The notes beneath the pieces were generated by a model. The model was given only the letters and a program-made list of their open reading frames with translations. It searched no databases and had not been told where the DNA came from. Position numbers and translations under genes: made by a program. A stretch of 64,000 nucleotides of DNA, taken from Rhyacichthys aspro. Lineage: Eukaryota; Chordata; Actinopteri; Gobiiformes; Rhyacichthyidae. Of the stretch, positions 21,401 through 34,200 are shown piece by piece; positions within the stretch are counted from its first letter, which is position 1; each line of letters starts with the position of its first letter. The stretch spans positions 14,735,906 through 14,799,905 of the forward strand of contig CM072160.1 of assembly GCA_036850595.1 (NCBI GenBank). The letters are read 5' to 3'.

Positions 21401-22641
21401 GAAAATTGTTGTAAACTTTGTTGCAGTGATTGGTGTTTGTTAAAATGGGGACAATAGGGACATGATCTGTTTAAAACTGGGACGTATTCATGTTTTTACA
21501 GATATTTGTTGGGACAGGGACTGTGAAAGTGGGACAGTCCCCATTAAATAGGAACACATGATCAACCTAGTCTATGTGAAATTATATCTAAAGTAATCTG
21601 TCAAATTCAAAATGGTGGCTGACCTGAGATCTGAGGCAGTAGGAGGGAGGAAGGGTGTTCTCGTCTCTGCTGTAAACTCTCTCCAGCTCCACAGTGCTTA
21701 TGCCGGCCCCCTGGCTCTCCTGTAGCAGCAGTTGGTACTCTGACACCTCCACCTGAGCAGGAAGGCCCCCTGTGCCGTACTGATGTCCCACCAGAGCCTG
21801 TAGCGCCCCCATGTAGACAAACAAGGAACAGCGGCGAGAGGAAAGCCATGAGGAAAAGCCATTTTTGTAGATTAAAATGGATTTTAGGTGTGATTATATA
21901 TATACCAGTAAATACGGTCCAGCTGAACTCTCTCTGCATTCTTTTATCAGCTGTTTTCTGGTGTTTTCATCCGGCCATTTAAAACAATCACTGGATTCAA
22001 AGGGGTCAATCACCTGCACAAGAACACGTACATGAATACAGATTATAATATATATGAAATAAAAGCACACAGCAGCTCATGCTGTGACATATCACATCCA
22101 CCCATCTTTTTAATTGCCACTGAATGAAGAACGAGCCTCAGGTTGTTCAATACACACAGCCACACAAACAAAGAGTCATGTTACAGATTTTTTTTTTTAT
22201 GACTTAAGTTTAATTAAACAAAGTTGACAGAACCTGGCTGCACCTTACAGCAATAAAAGTTTCAGTGAGAAGGACGCATATAAAATGTGAAAAACAGAGA
22301 ATACAGATTTTTGCTAAAAGCCGTACAGTCTGAAATACTGGTGTTTCACTCTGCAAGTCCTTTTTGAGACAGAAGCATCAAGTCAAAAGTTTGCACTCAC
22401 CCTAAGATCCAGTCCCAGTGTATGTCTGCAGTCCTCCCTGATTCTAGGAAACACACCCTCTCTCAGGGCTTTACGCTCTACCACACTGTCTGCACACAGA
22501 ATAAATAAACAACATATGTAGGCTATACAACAGTTGCTTTGACCTACCAAATAAAAAAAATAATTATCATGACTTACCCTGTGGGTTGGAGCACAGATAA
22601 AGTTTCACACAAGATGAGCTGCTGCTGTAGTGCCGGGCCAT
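15472..22641 (-). CDS. nwd1: NACHT and WD repeat domain-containing protein 1-like
   Basis: Nine exons join in frame to 1687 aa: 22641-22578, 22489-22401, 22013-21906, 21797-21624, 21002-20649, 20080-19748, 19665-19567, 19385-18629, 18557-15472. The start is the first in-frame ATG (MARHYSSSSSCVKLYLCSNPQ). The N-terminal half has the NWD layout: LYLCSNPQDSVVERKALREGV, LRVIDPFE, SSAGPYLLALVGHQYG and RDENTLPPSY. The NACHT NTPase follows, with Walker A GGPCAGKT at residues 391-398 and Walker B LVLLLDGLDQ near 529-538. A winged-helix-like stretch is next, then in the single 3.1-kb last exon about ten degenerate WD40 blades (GSVWVWKG, GNITLWNM, GLTLWDS, GDIYIWKLESGE). NWD proteins are STAND-type NTPases thought to oligomerise; human NWD1 has been linked to androgen-receptor control. 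It is not NWD2, which is more conserved. A fish-specific NWD1 paralogue is possible, so the symbol is a best guess. Confidence 0.85.
20098..20587. mobile_element. Non-autonomous hAT-like DNA element, copy C
   Basis: Lies in the intron between exons 5 and 6 of the NACHT-WD40 gene. Termini are CAGTGGTTCTCAAACTG and, inverted at the right, CAGTGATTCTTAAA. The flanks CAATAGAG / CAACAGGG match at 6 of 8 bases, as for an aged hAT target duplication. The interior is again built from a unit resembling AAAATCCAACTAAAAC. No coding frame. Confidence 0.7.
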
Positions 22642-25236
22642 CTGTTCTTCCCTCAAAGTGTCTAAAATCAGCATATGTAAAGATAATTGATATTGAAATT
22701 ACAATTCAAAATGTGTAATAATTCAAATAAAAGCTAAATATGGATCAGGTATGACCGTTTGTGTTGTGCTGTTCCTCCTGCTCCACTCAGGAAATTCTGG
22801 CCAGGGCTGTTTATACAGAGGGTTATCATAATCACACCCACTTCAGCCTTCACTCACACGAGCACAGCTTACACACATGCACCGCAAACGTACTCAAATA
22901 CAACACATACAACCAGCATTTTCATATTTTTTATTAACATTTGTACACAATAAATACAAAGTTTTTGTACAGCCAATAATATGCAGAAAGACTTGTACAT
23001 CTGTTCTAATTATTATCACCATGGCAACAGTCTGAGGAGGGGAAAGGCCAGTTGTTCAACCAGGTGGGTAACAGCAGCTGCACAGCTGCTCAAATCAATA
23101 CAAAGTATAAAATTATTTAAAACATAAAAGCATAATTGAGGTTAATCCCAAATAATTGAACACTGTGTGGGACCAAAGGTACACGGTCAAGTGGTAACAA
23201 AAAGTCACACACTTTAAAATTGATGGATGGACTCATTTTACGTTTATAGGAAGTTCAGTACTAAGCTGCTGTAAACCATAAACTTCAAAACAAGTTTGAA
23301 ACTATTACAAATAAGATCTCAGAGAGATCAAGGAGAGGCTGCCTGGAGCAGAGGGACGGGGCTTGGGCGTGAGCAGAATGATGTTGGAACAGACTTTTCA
23401 CCCTTCTCTTTGTTAGTCTCTGAGCATGAGGACTAAAGCTACCTGAGGTCCATACTACACACTAGCACATTCTGCTTTTATAAAAAAGAAGAGCTCTAAA
23501 TCACAGCCACAACTGTGTACTGCAGTAACACCAGTCAAAGACATCACAGAGAAACAGATAATACAATAGGCATACTCTGCTTTGTTCACTTAAATAATTA
23601 GACTTTCTTTGATCTCTCAGTCTTAAATGTGACTACAACACAATCTAAATCAAGCACACATTTGAATCATTTATATTTCCTTTAAGTGTGCAGTATGGAG
23701 CCAGAGCTTTAGTGGCTCAGGCAGACTACATTTGCTCCTCTCTTTGATAAACACACACACACATCAATACTCAGGCCTATCTCGAGACACATTCGCTCTT
23801 TGTCTTCATTTAAAGCATCCCTTAATTGTCACATCTTTTTTGTTTTATACATTTAGGAAAACACCAAATTACACGGTACACAATTATCTCATTCTCTTTA
23901 CAAGAGGATATCAAAATGATCAGTCACACTGAAACAAAAAGGATTAGTCACAGCATAAGAACAACAGAATAATAACTTAAATCTAGATTTGCAACCAGAG
24001 AGATCCATTTAGTTCTGTGCATTCTTATGCTATTTCAAAGTACTGCTACGCTATAGGGGAGTTACAAATAAATAAAAGTGCTACACTGCCCTTTTAGCTA
24101 GGGAGTTTAAAGGCTTGAGGGGCATAAAGAGGGAAGGTTTCACTACGTTCAGTAAAAAATGTCAGAATTGTACTTGCGCCTTTTGAATGTCTTTTGCCTG
24201 TTATGTTTTTTTCTGATGCATCGGTGATTACACCTTGTATTAATTTGTTGTATAAAAAACACACACAAGTAAGAAAGAAATGAAATCTCCTTTTCTGTAC
24301 TGAATGGGTCAAATGGATTTGTGAGACAATAACTGTAAAAAGATGGTAGGGATTGATCAATGTTACAACAAAAGAAAATGTAAGAATGTATAAAAGTCAT
24401 TCTGGCCTCAAAAACACTAAATGCACTGAATTCAATCATGGCATTGTGATTAAAATCTCTTTTCACCACATGGTAAATACCAACAATTTCAGTTGAAATC
24501 ACTGTCCCTCACATGATGGTGTAATGTTGTATATGCATTTATATGATCACCACTGACAGAGAAAAGAGGAGGCGAAAGGGACAAAGAGGAGAGCAGAGAG
24601 GACAAAGAAGGATCCAGCCTTCCTATTTCTCTCTTTCTTCCTCTTCCTCCCTTCCCTCTCATGAAGTCTCCTCTTTACTGTATTTACAATGCCCTTTTAT
24701 TAAGAGATAAACTACATATCTGACATCTGTCTATATGAAACGCTGTGCATAACATTCCTATGACCACAGTTATGTATTGTACTAATACACATTGAGTACG
24801 TATGGAGATAAGGACTATATATGGTGAAAAAGCAACACCGCCCACTATCCTTTCTGAATAACACTCTTGGCAAGTTTTTGACTCTTTTCAATATTATTAT
24901 TGTTGTTTGTATCTCTTTTTATCTATTCAGGAGTAGAATAATAATCATTGAAAGTCCTTTAACAGAGTCTTCTTCATGTCTTCCCACTCGTCTTCAGTGT
25001 GCTCTGGTTTGCTGCCCCATGAGGTAATATTTTAAGGCAAGAACAAAAGGATGGAGAGAGCCGAGACAGACAAGAGGGTGGCTACTTCTGGAAGGAAATA
25101 TAGGTTTTGTTGAAAGAGTCACTGTTTTAACCCTCTGAATACTCTCCAGGGAAGATGGAGAAGGTCTGACGCAGTTTTGTTCACTTTATTGGAGTCCCCA
25201 ACATGGAGTTTATGTTTGTGGTGTATGTATTGTCTG
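22642..25236. other. fchsd2 3' UTR region and NWD1-type 5' flank
   Basis: No coding exon seen over 2.6 kb. The fchsd2 stop is at 25237-25239, and the first convincing poly(A) signal on its strand is near 22930, so most of this is probably a long 3' UTR. The last 280 bases hold the promoter and 5' UTR of the tandem NACHT-WD40 gene; an acceptor TGATTTTAG just upstream of its ATG suggests a further non-coding exon. Confidence 0.5.
22930..22935 (-). promoter_or_regulatory. Candidate poly(A) signal of fchsd2
   Basis: TTTATT on the plus strand (AATAAA on the minus strand), about 2.3 kb beyond the fchsd2 stop and only about 290 bases before the start codon of the next gene. Closer signals may be used instead. 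Confidence 0.35.
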
Positions 25237-28200
25237 TCACACCAGTGTGATCTCCACCTCCTCTGTTTTGTCGTTCTTGTCCTGTCGCCGGGCGTGTTGT
25301 TTGGGTGGAGGAGGAGCAGCTCGCACCTGCAGCAGTGACAGAAAGTATATTATGTTACAGGCAAAGAAACCTCGAGGTGATACAATGAAATTTATATTGT
25401 GGGTCTGTTTTGTGCAATGAGGAAACGGAAACCTAATTTGTTCTAACTAGAGTTCACTAATATCCAATTCTGCTAGTGTCTGAATTCCCCAAAAGCCATG
25501 CTCAGGTTTATCTATATGTATCATTTTAAGAACTTCAAGCAAAAAGCGACTATAAAGGCCTGTGATAAGCAGCAAGTGATTGCAGTATGTTTATTGCCTT
25601 AACACTCACTGGTCGTAATTTGCCCGGTCCGCCTTCAGATGTGAATCGAGGTGGCTGAGTCTGAGGAAATCCTGGAGACACTGGACTTCTGCCAGAGCTT
25701 TGATCTAAGAGAAGAGATTTTCAGTAAAAAAAAAAAAAGAAAAACATTCCAAAGCCTTGCTGAATTATTTGCTGTATACTAAGGAGTGTAGTGTATGAGG
25801 TCTTACTGTGGGAGGAGAGGGGTCCCTTGTGCGACGGAGGCGGAGGCTTGTGGTCCCCGTTAAGGGCTGTAGACGGCGAGCGTGGGAGTGGAGGTGGAGT
25901 GGAGGTCTCAGGGCTGGTGAAAGGGCTGATGGGAGGTTGGTCGTACAGCGGAAGGGGAGGCAGGGAGGGTGGCATCTTTACTGAGGGAGAGATCTACACA
26001 AACAGACAAAAATAGTAATGCATAATTAGAAACATGTTTCTTCCCTTCGATGTGTCACTGAGGCTGTGGTCGACATTTTTGTGGAATCCCTTTGGCTTTT
26101 TAATATTATATTTTTGATAAGTATAATGATGTGTTCTTCTTCTAAAAACAAAAAACGAATTTACACAATAATCTGTTTAAAACTCAGAAGAATATACTTA
26201 ATGTAAATAAATTAAGTATTTGACTTTATTGGCCTATCCTTAGTTGTACAATCTATTTGTATTAATATAGTATTTAATTTAACTGATATCTTGTGTTTTT
26301 ACAGCACAAATATACATGTTGTACCGTGTTCAGATTAATTCATTTTTTGTCAAGACGTCATACCCAGTGTCACCAGAAACTAAAGCCAGCAACTGATAAA
26401 ACTGTGACCAATCTTGCATCAGTTGTGTTATGTCTGCGGGCTCATAGGAAGGGAGAGGCTGTATCCTTCCTGTTACCGAGCCTCTAATAGGGCAGCCCCA
26501 TAAGCTGCAGATAAGGCCTGTGTCTGTGATTACAGTGTAGGCTTTTATCAGGAACATGGCAGTTCTGATCCGTATGTCTGTGAACTCTGCCCAGCTGATA
26601 GATCAGCTCAACAAGAGGCAGGAAGGGAGGGGAGAGGAGGCATAAAGTGTTCACTGTGTGCCTGCCCTGGGGGAAAGCCTGATAAGACCACGTTTAGTTT
26701 GTTCAAGAGAGAGGCACTGAGCAGTAGACTTAGTTTGTCTAGTGCATTATCTGCATTCAGCTGTTACCGTACCTGTATGTCCCCTGGCCCGCCTCCGCAG
26801 TTCTCCCCATTCTCATTTAGGTCCTCAACCAACACCGAGGGGAACACTCCAACCCGACCGTTTAGCTCCCCCTCCCAGAATCCATCGTCTGTCTGAGTGT
26901 CCCGATTTAGGAGGCGGATCACTGCTCCCTCGGAAAAAGAGAGCTCTTCATCTGCCTGGCCCTCGTAGTCATAAAGTGCACGGACATAAACCACTGCAGA
27001 GGACGATAAGGAGACAGAGAAAGTGCAATGAACCAGCCGGAATAAAGAATTATTGCCTATGTCTATAATGTAAGAAGTAAATAATTAGAAATAAACCCTC
27101 TTAGGCCTATTTGTTTAAGCTCACTGTTAGTGTCTCCATTGACGCAGCCAGAGTGCAGCTCAGGCTCTGTTGAATTGGATGAGGTGTGAGAGCGAGCATC
27201 AAGTGTAGCCAGAGACTGGAGCATGCTCAGGAGACTGTTGGAGGCAGGGAACTGCAGGTACTTCTCCGGGACGTAGCCCACTTGGCCGGTTTTATTGCGA
27301 GCCTATGAAAACACATACAAATGAGTGGGATGTATAGAAAAAAGCTTTATATGTCTCATGCTATTAATTGTAGGTATGTCTGTGGAAATAATGTGTTGGT
27401 GCATAGATTCACCTTGACCCAGTCCTCCATGTCTCCATCCTCAATGACTTCCAACATCTCCTGCTCATCAATGGTTAACTCATCTGGCTGGGAGGCCTGA
27501 AAGTATGAGAATAATATATATGTAAGTGTGAGCAGACAAACACTTGTATTGTGAAGGTGTGTCTCGGTATTCCTACCTTGTACGAGTACAGGACTTTGCA
27601 GGTTAGCGGGTAGTTGCGAAGTGTTCCAGAGGGACTGGAGCTGCTGTCGTCAAAAACTTCCATGTTCTCTTCACACTCTTCACCGTCCTCTCGGTCCAGA
27701 TCCACTGTGCCCTTTTACATAAGCCACAAACAAACACAGATAAAGCCGAGACCTCTGATAACTCCAAGGACAAATGAGTCTGTGTTCACCTTTGCATCGA
27801 ACAGAACCACAGATCTCAACAAACACATACAAACTTATAGAGCATGTTACTATTACTGTTGCTGTTCTTTCTTGTAGCCTTATTCGAAAACAAATCCACC
27901 TATGTTTCTGGTCAGCAGTCTACTCATATAACAGCATATGCTTCAGCCTTTCTACACTACGCTACACTGTGCTAAAGTGACTTTAATCTGCAAACTCACC
28001 TACTATTCCTGTGTGTCTTTCTCTGCTCTGCTCAGTGTTTGAGCTACGGCTTTTAGAAACAGGTGTAGAGGGGGTAATGTTTCATACGATCTGCCCCCTC
28101 CCTCTTTTGTTCAAAGAGTATTTCAGCGGCTTATTTGCAGGTCATGTGATCTCGCTGGTAGAAAGATCCATCACACAGTAAACTGAGCTCGCCACAACAA

Positions 28201-31200
28201 TAGATTTTAGGTCATTGTGTTTTGTCATCAAATTTCTGTTGACACAGTAAACTCAAAACAAATGTGTATATAATCTATATGGACCAATCCTTCCAGCTGA
28301 TCTCTGATTTGTTATCATCAAAGAATGATCTAAATCTTACTCTAATCTTATTTAAAAGCCCAACAGGACAATTAATAGTCACTGAAAATTTTTACTGGTG
28401 CTACAGTTATAACTGCTCCACTTTACTGCCAATAAGAAACAGTTTCCCAGTTGAATGGAACAGGAAATGCCAACTCACTGCTTTTCTCAGACTCCCTCCT
28501 AATCATTATTTCCCTCCGTCTGCCTCACTCTATTTTGCCGTCAGGTACGATTTGACCTCCAACTAATCAGCAAGCTGCTGCTATCAGTGCCTCCTACTCT
28601 TTCCTTCTCCCGCACCTCTGTCTCTCTGTTCATTTCCAGTGTTGGACCTTGTAATTATAAGCCCTTTTCCCGTGCCCCCAGTCAGTCCCTTAAGCCCCCT
28701 GTATACTGTAAACAAACGAAGACTGCTGTACTAATGCCTGAATACACACTTCTATTCCAAGTCAATATCTCCTTTGCAAAGCATAGGTTCAAACTGATTT
28801 ACTTTAGTTTTAAAATAAATGTACATACTTTGTAGGTTTAGACTTTCGTGGGAGCTTTTGCTGCATGTGCATCTTGATGGAAAGTTGATTGGAAAGTTGG
28901 TCTGGTCACTCATTGATTAATTTATTAACAGTTTTTTATCTGAACTGAATGCAAAATATACCCTTAGCTAATATAACTGACTGTTAATACGCATAAATAC
29001 TGTTCAAACTTTTATACATAATTGTTTATGCAGAACAGAGCTAATGCTAATCCCATACTATAAATTGTATTTGAAGAGATTTACAACATCAAGTCAGACA
29101 ACAAATTCTAACAATATTCCTACAAAATATTTCAACTTGAGCTTTCGGTTATGTGCAGGTTCTCTAGACAAGTCTCCCTGTCTCCTACTGTTGCACTAAA
29201 CTGATGGTAGTTAAATATGGCTCCATGTTCATCACGCTGCATTGTCTGCTGATTCTCACAGTCCTCTGTCTCTCTCACCTCTTTATCCAATTTTACTTTA
29301 GTATTATCACTCTGCCGCGGCTTCTCCATCACCTCTCCCCCTCGCTCGTCACATCACACCACTTCTCTGTTTTCTCAGCTCACTCCTCCTTTTTCTTAAC
29401 TGTCTCCCTCCATCTTTGCATCACCGTTCCCATCCCTCCATTTTGGCACTTCCTTTATTTGTCTCTGTCTAAGTCTCCAGACTTTTTATCTGGGTGTTAG
29501 CTGTGAGCTGCAATATTATGTGAGCAGAATGCCAATTGCTTTATATAGAGCAGACTATGTTTAGCCCTGCTTGAAGCCCTAAAGGTCACACCACACAAAA
29601 AACACACAAAAATGAACACAAGCTATGTATACTTTGTGTAAACATTGCCCTATCTCAACATAATTTCTTCAGTGAGTTGGCAAGAAACCAGCACAACTGA
29701 CACGGCGGGGACACTCAGGGGGTTGTCTCACCGACAGTGAGGGATCATGGGAGGTGTAGCTTGCCCAACGTTCATTCTCCAGCTCCTCCATCACCTACAG
29801 CATGCATAGAGAGAGTGAAGTGTTTTATGTGAGCAACAACTAGCATTAAAAAGTAAAAAGGACAATCCAAAATGCGTGAACAAGCATTCAATGGTTTGTA
29901 GCAGGCACCACGTGGTCACGGACAAGCAAATAGGCTCATATCCACACCTGATTCATGGCGCTCTTCAGCCAGGTATCCACAGCAACTCCAACCTGCCGCA
30001 GAAGGTCAAGCCGGGCCTCAGCTTTTAACTTTATTGTCTTTGGAGAGAGAGGTACAGAAGGTTAGAAATACCACATGGATTAATAACACAGACTTAGGAT
30101 TTTAACAACATAATGTTTCATTTTTCATTTTTATGTCTGTGTTAAAAGCTGCCTGATTGCTCTGCTTATGGACTCCAATGTCAACCCTTTCCACGCCTTT
30201 ACATGACCAGCTATAATCTTAAAGGTTTATGGCCAGGGCAGTACATACAAAGTACATAAAACTCTCTTTAAATTGATTATGAACTCAAATGGTTGTAAAG
30301 TGTTCCTGTGCATATTCATCAGCTTGACTGATATTAACACTGAACATGCTCACAGTCTTCTTTAAAAGAGTGTAGTCTAATAAAAACAGCTTAGTGCTGA
30401 GGGATGTACGCTGATTTTTTTTTTTCATTTGTTGTGCTCATTCCTAACAAGAGCACATGATGAGGCTCTAACCACCCGTAGGAAAACCCTGAGGATTTAC
30501 ATTCAATCCATCGAGCTTCCACTCCCTTTTATCTCCAATCATTTTCTTTCTCATGCTGACGGAGCAGAGTGAAAGCTGATATCTCCCACTGACAGCGCCT
30601 GAAAGACATCTACTGTCTACTCACTGACTTTGATCAATAAAGAGCAGCATATCTTTAAGTGCTTATGTATTTTCTTTATCCATCAACAGCATCCAAAAAT
30701 GGTAGAGAAAAGCACAACCCTTCTGAGATGCCACTGCACCCTGCCACTGAAGCGTAAAAACAATACACAGAGGAGGAGACATGTTCAAGTAGGGGTCAAC
30801 ACTACAAGACCATTGAACAAATGCTCAAAGGTATGGAAACAACATCCCTTATGTATTCTATATCTGGCTGCTAAGTCTGTCTGGAGACTTGGAAGCCATG
30901 TGTTAATGAGACCAGATTGTCTGAAGGAGCCAGTTTGAGAACAGCCTTCTACAGCTCATTAGTGCAGCCTCTTAAAACTCTTCGCACTCTGTCATCTTCT
31001 AAGATCTATGCACAATGAACAGAACAGCATCAGAGAAGGTGAAACCCTATGTTGTTTTTTTTGTTGTTGTTGTTTTTTTGAGTAATTCAGAATGTGTTTT
31101 TTCTAAGACAGCTGGATATAATATATGACAATACTTACATATAAGCTTTGAGTGCATGAGGACTGTTGCTGACAAAAAGACTTAGATTATTCCACATTAA

Positions 31201-34200
31201 TGGGATTTAGATGGTCATTTCACGTCCATGAAACCCTTTCTAATTGTAAGCATTAATAATCTTTTAGACATCACATTCTATTGGCACTTTATTTTTTAAA
31301 TTTGAATGGATGGGTGGGTAGCATTAACATTAAATTGTTTTCTAATTCATTTGTTATTTAGATATTTATCACTATCACATGCTTAAATAGTGATTGTTAT
31401 TGTAAGTGTTTTCTGAGACTTGCCCTTTTTTCAAGTAATTGAACCCCCTGACACAAAAATGCATCTTATAGGCCTCATAACTCTCTGCTCCAGTTCAGTG
31501 CTTATTGATTTCTTTAACAGTGACAAGAAAAAGAGGTTTCAAACGACTGGGGTATTTGGTGGTATGCAATATGGCTGTTTATAATATGACAGCATTTTAG
31601 ACAAAGATTTATTTCTAAATATACAAGCATATTCTTTATCTTTACACAAAATTCAATACCTCACAGTGTTTCATTTTGTGAATTCACCCATATATATGCA
31701 AATACCCATACAAAACACACACATTTCATTTCATCTTTTCACTAAAGATGGTCCCTCCAGAATAACCTTTGTCTAGTGTTGTTCAAATGTTATGTGAGTG
31801 ATTTACCAATGAAACAAGCAGTAAATGTGCCAGAAAATGTTAAGAGACATTCATTGTTTTCTGCTCTCCTGCCTAAATTTAGCTTCCCTTTTTGCTAACA
31901 ATGTGAAAAAGAGCGTGCAGATTCGCCTTGGGAAAATGAGCCATTACATAAAAAAAAGGAGAGAATGTCAGTATCAATATTCACATAACACTGTATTAAC
32001 CAGGATAATGTCTTCTGTACCTCCATCATTCGCTCAATAATTCTCTGATAAGAGCTCGTGATAAAGCCATTTGCACCAGATGAGCTCATTAAATATTCAT
32101 AATCTTACTCAAGGTAATGCTGTTCTGGGGAAGCAATGAATAGCAGAAAGACAAGAGCAAGAGAGACAAGGCAGGACAGAAACAGCTGGGTAATATGAAA
32201 ATCACAATATCTTAAAATAAATGACAAGGGCATTATGGATAGAAACATGACATACTGAAAAGACTGGCCTATGTGCAAAAATGTCAGCAGAGGGTGCTAG
32301 ATATGTTTGAGACAGAGTGAGATGGAAATGACATTACTGAGAGAGTAAGGGCAAAAAAACAAAAAAAGAAAAACAGAAAGCTGCGCAATTAAAATGGGTC
32401 TGAGTCTGAGTTGAGGAGATGATACATTGATCTGACATACTGTGCGACAGGCTGTATCTGTGAGAGTCAATACATGGATGATAGCTATCCCTGCAAGTGG
32501 GAATATGAGGAGGTGTTGTAGACGAGGGAAGTGAGTGGGACGTGAACAGAAGATGAAGGGGGAAGTGACAGTTGTGGAGAAAGAAGAAAAAGAAGGAAAT
32601 ATTTGAATAAAACAGGCATTCTGGAGAGTTATTATATGACTCCTTACACTTTTCAACAAATCGCCATCTGACGTGGGCATGTTATTGAAGACTAATGTGT
32701 GTTGGTGTAGGAGTAAAGAAAAACAGACGAGAGAATCAATGCGTTTTAAGGTTTTGTAAGAGGAAGTTTGCATCAAAACATTATTTTTAAATCAACCACT
32801 CCTTTTTTTGTGACTGAAATAAGTTGATAATACTATTTTTTCACACCAAACATCTTCATTCAAAACATAACCTCTCTTCTAATGTCTCTGAGCTTGACAG
32901 ACATTTTAGAAAGAGTACAAACCTCAGCTTTGCGTATGTTTTCTTTGGTGTCTTCAATTTTCAGCTCCAGGTCTGCTCTGCCCTGCTCTGTGGGGGGCAG
33001 CCCGTGGCTCTCGAAGTCCTCCAGAGACTACGAAACCGAAATCACCGCACAGTTACGCTGGTACAAATCAATGCATCTGAGACTTATGTGGGTTTAGCTG
33101 TACGTGGTCTTACTTTTTTGTAGTGTATGATGTTCTTGTGCTCTCTGGCTACTCTCGTCGCCCATTTTCTGGCCTCTTTGTTCAGACTGTGCTCCTCCGT
33201 CGTCCCCGTCTCGGACTCCAGCTGACGGCTCTGTATCACACACACGGGCAGACACACAATCAAACGAGAGGCAGACACACGTATTCAACACACAGTCAGG
33301 GATCAGTGCTCGAGGTGTGCTCAATGCAGAAGCTGTTAATTAAGCTCCAGAAAGTGTGAGAGAAAGATGTTTCCTTCGCACATAATTAATACGGCATGTG
33401 TTGCCGAGCTCTACTGTTTTCTTCTCGGAACAGAACTGCTGTTATTAAAACCACATGAGAAAAAGCATGACTGCGTGGGATCATGTGAGTTTTGAGCGTT
33501 TTTGGCTGCACGCTTCGTTTTTTCCCCCCATTTTTTACATAATAATGGTAAGTGAGCATTCAACATCAATCATAACCATATGCCATTGTTTCCTAGTGTT
33601 GTGTACTGAACCATTTTACACACTATTTATCCTTCAAACCAGCTAATTAAATGTCATTGTAAATATACACAAACATTATTTGGGCAGTTGTTGCATAACT
33701 ATAAATACATGTCACCTGCTCTAGCGATAAACAGGGAAACAATCTGAGCAGAAAGAAAAATATTTATCTAGAGTGGCTGACGTGACTTGAGAGGTCGGGG
33801 TTCCCATAATCTGATAATGAAAGTGTGTTGCGGGAAACTATGTAGGCAGTGTTTTGTAATTGTAAGTTTCTATGCACATGAAATCTATTAATTATGTGCT
33901 GCTCCGGTGACAGAAGGGCATAAATCCAGCTAAGTATAGGTGCGAAACGAAAGCATTACACAGGAGATTTACAGCTTAATTACATCCATGGCTGGGAGTT
34001 ACGGCAGATGAGCAGAAAACTAGATTTGAATCTGACATGCCCTCCATTCATTTGAGCTGTGATAGTTGGCGGAAATTATTGGCATGGCACTTGATAAGCC
34101 AAAGTAAATAATAAATGGAGAGTAGATAACAACTACACACACTGAAAAGTTAAGTCAATATAAATTCAAGTGTGGTGGCATCGAACTGTAGCACTGCAAG

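Noticed and set aside
32297..32776. 159-aa minus-strand frame in an fchsd2 intron
   Set aside because: No family resemblance, no coding composition, and it lies between well-joined fchsd2 exons 13 and 14.
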